A DNA stretch of 64,000 nt from Caldilineaceae bacterium bin34 (GCA_002238555.1 MPMO01000015.1:1-64000), one strand, 5' to 3'. Shown: positions 37,629 to 46,592, counted from the stretch's first letter. The notes: generated by a model from the letters alone, not told the origin. Translations and numbers: made by a program.

Positions 37629-37656
37629 GGGGCTTACACACAACCCTAAACCCGGG

Positions 37657-37689
37657 ATGGGCACTGTTTCAATCTCGTTGATATTGGTT
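37657..37689. repeat. Copy 2 of the 33-bp direct repeat
   Basis: Perfect match to 21943-21975, same orientation. Its last 7 bp (ATTGGTT) coincide with the left terminal inverted repeat of the adjacent insertion sequence. The 12-mer CAATCTCGTTGA inside it (37670-37681) recurs just beyond that element's right end (38820-38831). Confidence 0.9.
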
Positions 37690-37703
37690 GCGGGCCGGCA
37701 AGG

Positions 37704-37759
37704 GACGAGGGGCCCTGTTGTTTTTGGTTAGATGAAACCAAGTGTAGGGGCCCCTCGTC
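37704..37759. repeat. Nested inverted repeat in front of the IS transposase
   Basis: Outer 12-bp arms (GACGAGGGGCCC at 37704-37715 and its complement at 37748-37759) enclose an inner 6-bp hairpin TTGGTT / AACCAA (37724-37729, 37736-37741). The outer arm ends one base before the putative GTG start at 37760, so a transcript reading in from outside would bury the start region. Confidence 0.75.
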
Positions 37760-38764
37760 GTGGACTTCAGTCCCAGTTCCTGCCGACCCCGAACGCCAAC
37801 AGGCGTTGCCTGACGACCCGGGCGCCTGCCCCCATTGCGGGGCCTGCGCCTGGCGGCGCAACGGCACCTACCCCCGCCATCTGGTCGTGCTGGGACGGCT
37901 GTGGGTGCAACGTTGGCAGTGCAAGGCCTGTCTGGGCAGCGTCTCGCCCCTCCCGCCAGCGTCCGCAGACCTTCCGCGAGCTGGTGACCGACCTGTACGT
38001 GCACGGTGTCAGTTTCCGGGGTCTGTCCCGCCTCCTGGCCCTGCTGGGCCGCGGGGTGGGGGCCGCCACCCTGTGGCGCGACGTGCAGGCAGTGGCCCCG
38101 GGCCTGATGCCCGACCCGCCGGCGGACCTGCCGTCGTGGGTCAAGGTAGACGAGACCTGGCTGTCCCTCGGGGGTGCCAAGCGTCCGGTGGCCGTGGTCC
38201 TGGGCCCCAGGGCGAACGGCTAGACCTGCGCCTGAGCGGCTCCGGCCTCGACTGGGCCGACTGGTTCACGGGCCTGGCCGCGTGCGGGGTGCAGGGGCTG
38301 ACGACCGACGACGACCCGGTCTACGGGCCGGCCTTGGAGGCGGCAGGCCTGGACCGGCAGCAGTGTACCGTGCACATGCAGCGCACCGTGGGACGGCACA
38401 TCCGGGGTCTCGACGGGGACGACCTGACCCATCTGGACCGGGTCCTGCTGCCCATCCTGCGACGCCGGGCCCGGGCGCGGCCGCCGGAGGCCGGCCCCGT
38501 TCTGCTGGCGCTCTGGGAGGCGGGCAGGACCGCGTGCGCCTGCACCCGGAGGTGCGGAAGCTGCTGTGGCACCTCGTGGAGCGCTGACACGAACTGGTGA
38601 GTAGCCAAGGGAACCCCAGGGTTCCCGCCTCCACCAACTGGCTGGAGGGCTGGTCGGGTGCCATCCAGGCGCGCTTCAAGCCCCGGGCCCGCCTGACGCG
38701 GAGGCTGAAGACCGAAGCCGGCACCCGCAACTTCGTGTGCCTGATGGCCCGCGGCATGGCCTGA
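37760..38764 (+). pseudogene. Frameshifted DDE transposase with N-terminal zinc ribbon
   Basis: Pieces of one transposase lie in alternating frames: a zinc ribbon (CPHCGACAWRRNGTY ... WQCKACLGS), a helical region (FRELVTDLYVHGVSFRGLSR), VKVDETWLSLGG with the first catalytic Asp, then after a stop and shift QGLTTDDDPVYGPALEAAG with the second Asp. The last piece, TNWLEGWSGAIQARFKPR, holds the final Glu and ends at a TGA at 38762-38764. At least three frame changes make it inactive as read. Confidence 0.75.
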
Positions 38765-38887
38765 AGTGAGGCTGGGAACCCGCCGGGACAGAGAAGGCCC
38801 ATGACAGACAGCCCGCAACCAATCTCGTTGAGAACTGTTCAGCAACCGTGTTGAAATTCGAGCCCCACCAGTCGTGAGCACAGGTTC

Positions 38888-39109
38888 CTGCTGCCAAGGA
38901 ACCTGGTCCTGGATCACACCGTTCAGGATGAGGAGCAGCTTGCACGGGACTGCGACGAGCACTACCTTCCCGGGCTTGCCCCGTCGGCACAAACGGGTGT
39001 AGAAGTTGCAGATGGCGGGGTTATAGCAGGTGGCGGTTACGGTGGTCATGCAGAGGCTCGTGCGCATGGAGGCGCGACCGCCCAGACGCGGCGCTGTCCC
39101 GGTTAGGGG
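38888..39109 (-). pseudogene. IS110-family transposase, C-terminal relic
   Basis: About 74 residues match the Transposase_20 domain of IS110 enzymes: GGRASMRTSLCMTTVTATCYNP, NFYTRLCRRGKPGKVVLVAV, and KLLLILNGVIQDQVPW (motifs given in parts). The catalytic Ser region would be within this domain, but the RuvC-like N-terminal half is missing. It is a remnant between the decayed IS and the thioredoxin gene. Confidence 0.75.
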
Positions 39110-39218
39110 GCGACAGCGACCCGTGCGGCCATTTCGCGTCCGTTGAGACGGCCCAGTTCCGGCAACCCACACAGTCGCCCCGCCCAATTTAGATGCAATC
39201 GCCCTGGCCTGAGGGCTG

Positions 39219-39800
39219 TCAATTCAGGATGCGCGAGATGCCTTCCGTTAGGACCGCGGCACTCATTTCCCCCGTCACCTTGGCCCTGATGACGCCACTG
39301 CGGTCTATGAAGTAAGTGGTTGGAATGCTGCGCACGTCGTAGTCCGCGTGCCCCTGACCTCTCGCAGCGTCCACCGCGAGTTCGTAGTTGATGCCGAACT
39401 CGTCCGCCATGGCCCTGGCCCCTTCCGCGTCGGACGGCACCACGACCCCAACCACGCGTACTTCCTGTCCAAAGCGCCTGGTGGCCTCCACCAGTTCCGG
39501 GATCTCCCGGCGGCACGGGTTGCACCAGGACGCCCAGAAATTGAGGACCACGGGCACCCCCACCCCGTTGACAACGTTCGCAACGGCAGGATCCTCCAGC
39601 GACACCAGTTGGATCGGCGGAGCCGCATGGCCGATGAACGGACCGGCCGAGTCTTCCAGCACCGCGGATGTGCGGCCAGGTGCCGACACCCAGATCCATG
39701 CCGAACCGAGAACAAGCGTCAGAAGCGTGGCCGCCAGCCAGAAGCGTGCCGGGGAAGCCGGCGGCACGGGACTGGTGGTTGGGTGGGCCTGGGTGGACAT
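39219..39800 (-). CDS. TlpA/ResA-like thioredoxin, membrane-anchored
   Basis: A 193-aa thiol-disulfide oxidoreductase. One TM helix (about residues 20-40) places the thioredoxin domain outside the membrane. The active site is WASWCNPCRREIPEL (CxxC) and the cis-Pro loop is SIPTTYFIDRSG. Such proteins keep cytochrome c haem-site cysteines reduced or act in stress protection; the partner is unknown. It starts 4 nt after the gnd stop and is probably co-transcribed with it. Confidence 0.87.
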   Translation of the reverse strand: MSTQAHPTTSPVPPASPARFWLAATLLTLVLGSAWIWVSAPGRTSAVLEDSAGPFIGHAAPPIQLVSLEDPAVANVVNGVGVPVVLNFWASWCNPCRREIPELVEATRRFGQEVRVVGVVVPSDAEGARAMADEFGINYELAVDAARGQGHADYDVRSIPTTYFIDRSGVIRAKVTGEMSAAVLTEGISRILN

Positions 39801-39804
39801 TGGT

Positions 39805-41217
39805 TCACGACCATGTTGAATGAAAGGTTCCGGGCCGATCGGTGCGCTCGTAGGTATGGGCGCCGAACAGATCCCGCTGGGCCTGAATGAGATTGGCGGG
39901 CAGCCGTGCGCTCCGGTAGGAGTCGTAGTAGGCGAGGCTGGCCGACAGCCCCGGCACGGGAATGCCGGCCTTGACCGCCTCCGCCACCATGGTGCGCCAA
40001 GCCGGTAGACGCTGCGCCAAGGCGGTCCGGAACTCCCCGTCCAGCATCAAGTTGGGCAGGTGCGGATCCCGCGCGTAGGCCTCCGTGATGCGATCCAGGA
40101 AACGGGCGCGAATGATGCAGCCACCGCGCCAGATGCGGGCGACCTCTCCCAGATTCAGTTCGTAACCGTATTCGTCGCTGGCCAGGCCCAGCAGTGCCAT
40201 GCCCTGTGCATAGGCGCTGATTTTGGCGGCATAGAGCGCGGCGCGCACCCCTTCAACCAAGGTTGTCCGGTCCACGTCTCCCGGAGACGCGGCAGGGCCG
40301 GGCAAGACCCTTGACGCCGCCACCCGCTGGTCCTTGAAACTCGACACGATGCGGCCCACCACCGCCGCGTTGATGGTCGGGATCGGCGCCCCCAGGTCCA
40401 GGGCATCCTGGCTGGCCCACTTGCCCGTGCCCTTCTGGGCAGCTTTGTCCAGGACCATGTCCACCAGATCGTTGCCGGTTTCCTCGTCGCGGGTTTTGAA
40501 AATGGTTGCTGTTATGTCAACCAGAAAGCTGTCAAGCTCCGCGGCGTTCCACTCGCTGAACGTGGCGGCCAGCTCCCGGTTGTTCAATCCTCCCAGGTCG
40601 CACAGGATTTGATAGGCCTCCGCGATCAACTGCATGTCTCCGTATTCGATGGCATTGTGGACCATCTTGACGTAGTGCCCGGCGCCCCTGGGTCCAATGT
40701 AGGCGACACAGGGTTTGCCGTCCCGTTCGGCCTTGGCGCTGATCGCGGTCAGTATGGGCTCGACTCCGGCCCACGACTCCCTCGATCCGCCGGGCATGAT
40801 GGAAGGTCCCCATAAGGCACCTTCCTCGCCGCCGCTGACGCCGATTCCCATGAACTCCAGACCGGCCGCTGCCACCTCCCGGCTGCGCCGCTCGGAGTCG
40901 GTGTAATGGCTGTTGCCGCCGTCAATGATCAAGTCCCCTTGCTCCAGCAAGGGAACAAGCTCTCTGATCACCGCGTCCACGGCCCCGCCGGCCTGCACCA
41001 TCACCATGACTTTGCGGGGCGGCTTGAGATCGGCCACGAATTCGGGGAGTGTTTCCCATCCCGCAACGGAAACGCCCGCATGGGCGTTCACGAACTCCGT
41101 CATGCGCGCGGTGGTCCGGTTGTAGACCGCCACGCGGTACCCGTTGCGCGCCATGTTCAGGACCAGGTTCTGGCCCATCACAGCGAGACCAATCAATCCA
41201 ATGTCAGCTGTAGGCAT
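39805..41217 (-). CDS. gnd: 6-phosphogluconate dehydrogenase
   Basis: A 470-aa oxidative pentose-phosphate enzyme that converts 6-phosphogluconate and NADP to ribulose 5-phosphate, CO2 and NADPH. The N-terminal Rossmann motif is IGLIGLAVMGQNLVLNMARNG. Substrate and catalytic motifs are DGGNSHYTDSERR, GVSGGEEGALWGPSIMPGG and YVKMVHNAIEYGDMQ with the catalytic Lys. The C-terminal helical domain is of the long, dimeric type (IWRGGCIIRARFLDRI). The length is normal for the family. Confidence 0.96.
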   Translation of the reverse strand: MPTADIGLIGLAVMGQNLVLNMARNGYRVAVYNRTTARMTEFVNAHAGVSVAGWETLPEFVADLKPPRKVMVMVQAGGAVDAVIRELVPLLEQGDLIIDGGNSHYTDSERRSREVAAAGLEFMGIGVSGGEEGALWGPSIMPGGSRESWAGVEPILTAISAKAERDGKPCVAYIGPRGAGHYVKMVHNAIEYGDMQLIAEAYQILCDLGGLNNRELAATFSEWNAAELDSFLVDITATIFKTRDEETGNDLVDMVLDKAAQKGTGKWASQDALDLGAPIPTINAAVVGRIVSSFKDQRVAASRVLPGPAASPGDVDRTTLVEGVRAALYAAKISAYAQGMALLGLASDEYGYELNLGEVARIWRGGCIIRARFLDRITEAYARDPHLPNLMLDGEFRTALAQRLPAWRTMVAEAVKAGIPVPGLSASLAYYDSYRSARLPANLIQAQRDLFGAHTYERTDRPGTFHSTWS

Positions 41218-41517
41218 AGGCGTCCTTCAAGTCGGGGCGCGGGCGGAGCGACAGCCACATCCGCACCCAATTCGGAAAAATCAAGCGGCAGTTGCCGGAC
41301 AGGCGAATCCGACCGGCACTCCAAACTTGGCGAGGCGGGCATCAGGTCACAGTTTGTGAACGCACGTCCGAAACCGGCGGCCTCCGGGAAGCACAATCGG
41401 GGAACCGATTCCGGCTCTCTTCGCCGGACCCGCCAACCGTTGCTGCTGTCATCCTTTCCACATGCATTGGACTGTAGGCGCGCTGTTTCGCGAACGAGGC
41501 CAGCCACACGCGAAGGC
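41218..41517. other. Intergenic region, no gene seen
   Basis: 300 bp between the start of gnd and the stop of the GlgD-like gene. No coding potential, repeats or strong terminator was found. It presumably carries the gnd promoter. Confidence 0.4.
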
Positions 41518-42822
41518 TCAAACGCCGGTCGGCTCGCCTCTGCGGCGGGGATCCTGCCCGACGATGTCACCGGACCCCACTTCTCCCTCGGTTGGAAACG
41601 CATCTGCTCCAGTTCGAGAGTGCACCTGGACGTTGCGTCCAATTTTGTAGCCGGGCGGCACACGGGAATTGAGACCAATCAATGTCAGGCCCGTGTTGAG
41701 CACGTCGGCCAGTTGCCGGTTGGGAGCCTCGTCCTCTCCGTGCCCGACCAGGGCGCCCGCGCCAATCACGGTGTCGTCGTCGATTACGCACCGGTCCACC
41801 ACGGCGTCGGCGCCAATGTGCACGTTCCGCAGGACCACGGAATTGGTCACGCGGGCCCCAGCCTCGACCACCACTCCGGGGGACAGCACACTGTGCCTTA
41901 CCGTTCCGCCCACCCGGCATCCATTGGAAACCAGGCTGTCGGACACGTCGGAATCCGGTTCAATGCGTGCGGCCGCCTGCGTTTCGCTGCGGGTCCGCAC
42001 GACCCATTGGCGATTGTACAGGTTCAGGGCCGGCTCGTCGGCGATCAGTCCCATGTTGGCTTCCCAATAAGCCTGGACGGTACCCACATCCGCCCAGTAG
42101 CCCTTGTACTCGTAGGTGTGGATCCTGGCATCCCGTTCCAGGAACCACGGAATCACGTCGCGGCCGAAGTCGTTCAGTTCCGGATGGGAAATCAGGGCAT
42201 CGGCCAGAGCGTTTACATCGAAGACGTAGATGCCCATGCTTGACATGGACCGGCGGCTGCGGCCCGGCTTTTCCTCAAAGGCCAGCAGGCGCTGCTCCTG
42301 GTCCGACACCAGCATCCCGTAGCGAAAGGCGTCGTGCGGCGACGTGATGTGGCGTGTCCCGACAGTGGCTTCGCTGCCCCGTTCCATGTGCTGCCGCAGC
42401 ATGGGACGGTAGTCCATGAGGTACATGTGATCCCCCGCCAGGATGAGCACGTCCGTGGCGCCCTGATTGCGGATGAAGTCGAGGTTGCGCCGCACCGCAT
42501 CGGCGTTGCCGCTCTGCCAGCCGCCCCACATTCCCCCCATATAGGGTTGCAGCAGGCGCACGCCGCCGGTGGCGCGATCCAGATCCCAGGGTTTGCCCAC
42601 GCCGATGTGGTCGTTCAGGGAACGGGGCATGTACTGGGTCAGAACCCCGATGTTGTACAGCTCGCTGTTGGTGAGATTGCTTAGCGGAAAGTCGATCAGC
42701 CGGAACTTGCCGCCGATGTACAGGGCCGGCTCGGCCCTGGCCTCCGTGAGCGCGCCCAGGGTTTCGCTGGCGCCCCCCGCCATGATGAGGGACAGGATGC
42801 GATCCGAGGAAGCCGACTTCAT
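41518..42822 (-). CDS. Degenerate ADP-glucose pyrophosphorylase paralogue (GlgD-like)
   Basis: A 434-aa nucleotidyltransferase plus left-handed beta-helix protein, clearly homologous to the adjacent GlgC (shared LIDFPLSN, GVLTQYMPRSLNDHIGVGKPW, DVLILAGDHMYLMDY, YWADVGTVQAYWEANM). The N-terminal nucleotide-binding loop is broken: AGGASETLGALTEARAEPAL replaces the usual GGxGTRL...RxKPAV, so the Arg and Lys needed for catalysis are missing. This matches GlgD-type regulatory subunits that form heterotetramers with GlgC. It follows glgC by 14 nt. The ATG at 42822 was preferred to a TTG at 42840. Confidence 0.8.
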   Translation of the reverse strand: MKSASSDRILSLIMAGGASETLGALTEARAEPALYIGGKFRLIDFPLSNLTNSELYNIGVLTQYMPRSLNDHIGVGKPWDLDRATGGVRLLQPYMGGMWGGWQSGNADAVRRNLDFIRNQGATDVLILAGDHMYLMDYRPMLRQHMERGSEATVGTRHITSPHDAFRYGMLVSDQEQRLLAFEEKPGRSRRSMSSMGIYVFDVNALADALISHPELNDFGRDVIPWFLERDARIHTYEYKGYWADVGTVQAYWEANMGLIADEPALNLYNRQWVVRTRSETQAAARIEPDSDVSDSLVSNGCRVGGTVRHSVLSPGVVVEAGARVTNSVVLRNVHIGADAVVDRCVIDDDTVIGAGALVGHGEDEAPNRQLADVLNTGLTLIGLNSRVPPGYKIGRNVQVHSRTGADAFPTEGEVGSGDIVGQDPRRRGEPTGV

Positions 42823-42836
42823 AAACCTGCCGTCCT

Positions 42837-44087
42837 TCAACCGATGGTGGAGCCGTCCGCCACGACCCCGTCCGGCGGAAAGTGCGACGCGTCCGCGTCC
42901 GCCGCAATGTGAACGTTGCCGCCGATGACGGAGTGATCGGGAATGAAGGCTCCCTTGCCCACCACGGTCAGCCCGGTGTGGAGCCGGTCCGGGTGAACCT
43001 GGTTGGGATCGCAGTCGCCGGACACGCCAATGCGGGCACCGGCGGCGACCACGACCGACTTGTCGAGGATCGCATTCTCAACACGCACTCCGGGTCCAAT
43101 CCACGTGTCGCTCATGAGAACGCTGCGGACAACCTCGGCGCCCACGCTCACCTGAACCCCGGGGCTCAGCACCGAGTCGTGAACCTTGCCCTTGATCACC
43201 GACCCGTTGCAGACCAGCGACCGTGAAATCTGCGCCTGGGCCGACACCTTGGCCGGCGGGTGTTCGGTGGACCGGGTCAGGACGGGCCATTCCCGCGTGT
43301 ACATGTCCAGGGGCGGATCCGGTTTCAGCAGGTCCAGGTTCGTGGACCAGTAGGAGTCCAACGTACCCACATCCACCCAGTAACCATCGAAGTTGAAGGC
43401 ATATACCCGATCGTTGCGTTCGATCATGGCCGGAATGACATGCTGGCCGAAATCGTCGCGGGGATCCTCGTCCGTGCCTTCCCGCAAACGTTGCACCAGC
43501 CGGTTCGTCGAAAAGATGTATATCCCCATCGAGGCCAGGTTGCCCTTGTCCATGCCGGGCGGCTTTTCGTGGAACTCCAGAACCCGGTTGGCGTCGTCGG
43601 TCTCCATGATGCCGAACCGGGGCGTTTCCTCCAGCGGCACCGGCATGACGGCGACCGTCAGGTCGGCCTCGGTGCGCCGATGCTGCTCCAGCATGGGCAT
43701 GTAGTCCATCTTGTAGATGTGATCTCCCGACAGGATGAGGACAGCATCCGGATCGTGATCCTCGATGAAAAAGAGGTTGCGCAGGATGGCGTCGGCGGTA
43801 CCCGTGTACCAGGCCTGTGCGTCCGGCGCGGTATAGGGCTGGAGCACACGTATTCCGCCCTGTGCGCGGTCCAGGTCCCACGGTTTGCCGATGCCCAAGT
43901 GGTCCTGGAGGCTGTGCGGCTGATACTGGGTCAGGACCCCGACCGTGGAGATGCCGGAATGTACGCAGTTGCTGAGCGTGAAATCGATGATGCGAAACTT
44001 GCCCGCGAAAGGCACCGCGGGCTTGGCCCGTTGCTCCGTCAAGGACATCAACCGGGTCCCGGCACCGCCGGCCAGGATCATCGCCAA
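42837..44087 (-). CDS. glgC: Glucose-1-phosphate adenylyltransferase
   Basis: The committed enzyme of glycogen synthesis, making ADP-glucose from ATP and glucose 1-phosphate. The catalytic loop is intact: [23 protein letters not shown]. Further motifs are [10 protein letters not shown], the glucose-phosphate site FHEKP, and [12 protein letters not shown]-terminal hexapeptide beta-helix carries allosteric sites. The first recognised start codon is a TTG at 44087 (416 aa), with an ATG at 44081. However, GGGAG sits 8 nt before an ATC at 44096 whose frame gives the canonical [11 protein letters not shown]-terminus, so an unusual AUC start is possible. It is the first gene of a two-gene unit with the GlgD-like gene. 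Confidence 0.93.
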   Translation of the reverse strand: MAMILAGGAGTRLMSLTEQRAKPAVPFAGKFRIIDFTLSNCVHSGISTVGVLTQYQPHSLQDHLGIGKPWDLDRAQGGIRVLQPYTAPDAQAWYTGTADAILRNLFFIEDHDPDAVLILSGDHIYKMDYMPMLEQHRRTEADLTVAVMPVPLEETPRFGIMETDDANRVLEFHEKPPGMDKGNLASMGIYIFSTNRLVQRLREGTDEDPRDDFGQHVIPAMIERNDRVYAFNFDGYWVDVGTLDSYWSTNLDLLKPDPPLDMYTREWPVLTRSTEHPPAKVSAQAQISRSLVCNGSVIKGKVHDSVLSPGVQVSVGAEVVRSVLMSDTWIGPGVRVENAILDKSVVVAAGARIGVSGDCDPNQVHPDRLHTGLTVVGKGAFIPDHSVIGGNVHIAADADASHFPPDGVVADGSTIG

Positions 44088-44321
44088 GGTCTTGATGTCA
44101 ACAGCTCCCTACAAGTCGACGTGGCCCACCGGATGACATTATGAACGAAAGGCTGCCCTATCGTGCAGTGTCAAGCGGCTTGAGTGACGGCCGTTCCGGA
44201 CCGGTTGTCCCGGCGGCAGATACCACAACGTGCCCGTGGCCGCTCGCGGTTCAGGACCGACACCCGGGCCACGGAAACGGCGCGCGACCTTGCGGCAGGT
44301 GCAGGAACCAAATCCCGCCAA

Positions 44322-44330
44322 TGGTATAAT
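44322..44330 (+). promoter_or_regulatory. Extended -10 promoter for the 44429 gene
   Basis: TGGTATAAT (44322-44330) matches the extended -10 consensus TGNTATAAT. No good -35 lies at the normal distance, which is common for extended -10 promoters. The start codon is about 90 nt downstream. The rest of 44088-44428 shows no gene. Confidence 0.5.
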
Positions 44331-44428
44331 TATCAGTTGCGCTGGCCTGCCGCCGCAGGCCGACGCTGTGTTAAGCGAACTAGTGATTTCCCCGCGATTC
44401 CGCCCTGTCGACTCGGAGTTCCTGATTG

Positions 44429-46060
44429 ATGCTGCGCAAGACGTTGGACCCTCACTTCTGGACATCAGAGTTTACAGTCACCGACGGGGATCTTGACTTT
44501 CTGTACGAGCAACTGGCAACCGGCCAACTGGGTGCCCCTGCACCGTTCGAGAAGCTTGCCATCAGCCTGATTGAACACCATCAGGCCCGCGAAAACAGCC
44601 AGATCGAAAAAATGCTGAAGCTGGGCACCATGTACCAGCCCGGCAAGAAGTTTGCCCACGACCAAACCCTGGTGTTCACCGCCATGGACTACCGCACCGG
44701 CACGGTCATGGACATTCGGAACGGCTACAACCCCGAACACGGCAGGTTTTCCGTACTTCAGGTCCTGATGGCCGACCCCGAGGAAATCTGCGAATTTGCC
44801 GCCCAGCTCAGGACCAAGCATCCGCTCAACGACCTGGGCGAAGAGGACTTCAGTGCCGCCGGCATGCTCACTTCGGAAGAAGTCTTCGAACAGCACGAGG
44901 AAGAGATTGAGGATGTACTTCGGTACGCCCTGGTCGAGGGCCCGAGATCCGGCGAATTCATCGAATGGAATGGCGGATGGCTGCTGCGCGACCAGCTCGT
45001 CGAAGTGGATGAACTCAGCCTAAACATGGCGGAAGCCAAGATTTACGACGAGGAACGGCCCGTCTTGTCCTCGGAAATTCTTGGCATCCTCGATTTAAAG
45101 GCCGACGAACTCAGTCCGGAACTCCTGCAACTGAGTCTGGATATCGGACTGTCACAGGATGCCCGGTTCGAGGAAGTCATGGCCGGTGGCGTTGCCTGTT
45201 GGCACCGCGCCGGCGCTCTTCCGGCGGCGGCCCGATCCGTACCCGTTGCCCTCCAGCCGGTCAGGGTCAACTACGTCTATTCGACATTCACCAGCGATCT
45301 ACTCAGCCTGGAGGCGAACCTGGCGGACGAGTGGTCGGAGCGCCAACCGCAACTCGACACGCTGGGACAGGTGCACTTCGTGCTTCTGTACCCGCACTGG
45401 CTACACGGCACATTGCCCGTCACCGGGCCGATGGAAGAGCTCCTGGATCTCGATCCGGACTTCAAGACCCGGATCGAGGTGCGCGATCCGGTGCACGGAG
45501 GCACGATGGAATGCTGGTACGTGCCCGAGGGCCGCTACATTTGCGGGTTGGAGGAGTTCTACCCGAACCACAACATCCCGGCCGGCGCCAACCTGTATGT
45601 CGAGCGTCGTTCGGACGGCACGATTACCCTCAACTTCAACACGCGTCGGCCAAAACAGGAGTGGTTCTGGACCCTGAACGCGGTTGAGGATCCCCTGCTG
45701 GACGGGGAGGCCGGTGAAACGGCGCCACTCAGGCTTGAAATCGACCGGGCCAAGTCCATTATGACGATTGGCTGCGAACTGGACACGCATCAGGCCGTTG
45801 CCTGTACGGACGAGGCGAAACTGGCCGAATACAGGACCCTGTTCCGGAACCGCGAGAGCGGTAACTCCATATTCAACCTGGTGGAGGAAGTCGCGATGGA
45901 GCTCCTCAAGAAACCGGACAGCACCGTCCATGCCAGTACCGTGTACAGCGTGGTCAATGCCATCCAACGCTATGCTCCCGGTCTGGTGATCCATGCCCTG
46001 ACCTCCAATTCCCGACTGCGCAGCATGTCTGATCCCCGCGAGTTCGGACTGACCAACTGA
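44429..46060 (+). CDS. Uncharacterised 543-aa protein
   Basis: I do not recognise this protein. It is acidic and soluble with no signal peptide or TM segment. The first 90 residues look like a helical domain (DLDFLYEQLATGQLG, LISLIEHHQARENSQIEKML without certainty of fold). The middle has an acidic Glu-rich helix (EEVFEQHEEEIEDVLRYAL). The C-terminal half is mixed beta/alpha with conserved-looking aromatic patches (FVLLYPHWLHGTL, YICGLEEFYPNHN). It has normal codon use and its own extended -10 promoter. The next gene starts 52 nt downstream on the same strand, so the two probably form an operon. The ATG at 44429 follows a TTG three bases earlier. Confidence 0.75.
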   Translation: MLRKTLDPHFWTSEFTVTDGDLDFLYEQLATGQLGAPAPFEKLAISLIEHHQARENSQIEKMLKLGTMYQPGKKFAHDQTLVFTAMDYRTGTVMDIRNGYNPEHGRFSVLQVLMADPEEICEFAAQLRTKHPLNDLGEEDFSAAGMLTSEEVFEQHEEEIEDVLRYALVEGPRSGEFIEWNGGWLLRDQLVEVDELSLNMAEAKIYDEERPVLSSEILGILDLKADELSPELLQLSLDIGLSQDARFEEVMAGGVACWHRAGALPAAARSVPVALQPVRVNYVYSTFTSDLLSLEANLADEWSERQPQLDTLGQVHFVLLYPHWLHGTLPVTGPMEELLDLDPDFKTRIEVRDPVHGGTMECWYVPEGRYICGLEEFYPNHNIPAGANLYVERRSDGTITLNFNTRRPKQEWFWTLNAVEDPLLDGEAGETAPLRLEIDRAKSIMTIGCELDTHQAVACTDEAKLAEYRTLFRNRESGNSIFNLVEEVAMELLKKPDSTVHASTVYSVVNAIQRYAPGLVIHALTSNSRLRSMSDPREFGLTN

Positions 46061-46112
46061 CCCCACACAACGAAAGGCACCAACCGCGACCTCAGGGAGA
46101 AAAGTCTGCAAG

Positions 46113-46592
46113 ATGTCAGAACAGTCAACGCGCGTCCACGCATCCCGTCGCTTCGGTCCGGGTGTGGACACGGAGTTCCACATCGACCTCGACTGGTGGG
46201 CCAACAGCAGCCTCGACTACCGCTTTCATCTGTACCAGCAGTTGTGCGACGAATGCCGACAGCGGTTCCGCACCCACGTGGACACGGAGGAGGTCGACTG
46301 GGTGGACGCGGAAACCGGCGAGGTCCGCAGGGTGGACGCCCTGAAGGAGTGCTTGCGGATTAACTGCACCCATCAACCGGATTTCATCGACGACACGCTG
46401 CCCCTGACGGCCGCGTGCTTCCGGATCTTTTTGTCCAATGACAACAGACCCTTGTCGCCCACCGAGTTGAGCGGCATCTTCGAGCAGTCCGGGGCATCCC
46501 GCCGCAGCCACTGGACCCCTAAGGAGATCCTCCGGATCCTCAACAGCAAACAGGTGTTTCTGGGCATTCGTCCAGCTCCCTCTGCGCCCTGA
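46113..46592 (+). CDS. Uncharacterised 159-aa protein, possible zinc site
   Basis: Not recognised. A small soluble protein with a CxxC pair (LCDEC) near residue 45 and a further Cys-His-containing segment ([10 protein letters not shown]) about 35 residues later, which could together bind a metal. A C-terminal [15 protein letters not shown]...TPKEILRIL stretch looks like a small winged-helix or SAM-like helical unit. It lies 52 nt after the 543-aa protein gene with AGGGAG upstream, suggesting the two act together. Confidence 0.65.
   Translation: MSEQSTRVHASRRFGPGVDTEFHIDLDWWANSSLDYRFHLYQQLCDECRQRFRTHVDTEEVDWVDAETGEVRRVDALKECLRINCTHQPDFIDDTLPLTAACFRIFLSNDNRPLSPTELSGIFEQSGASRRSHWTPKEILRILNSKQVFLGIRPAPSAP

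Larger units (their letters stand above)
37683..38823 (+). mobile_element. Decayed insertion sequence of about 1.14 kb
   Basis: Bounded by a perfect 13-bp terminal inverted repeat: ATTGGTTGCGGGC at 37683-37695 and its complement at 38811-38823. The flanks share CTCGTTGA (37674-37681 and 38824-38831), a likely 8-bp target duplication, with one extra base on the left. The element contains one frameshifted transposase and an imperfect cruciform ahead of it. The zinc ribbon plus DDE layout and 8-bp duplication suggest an ISL3/IS6-like group, but the family is not certain. Confidence 0.75.
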
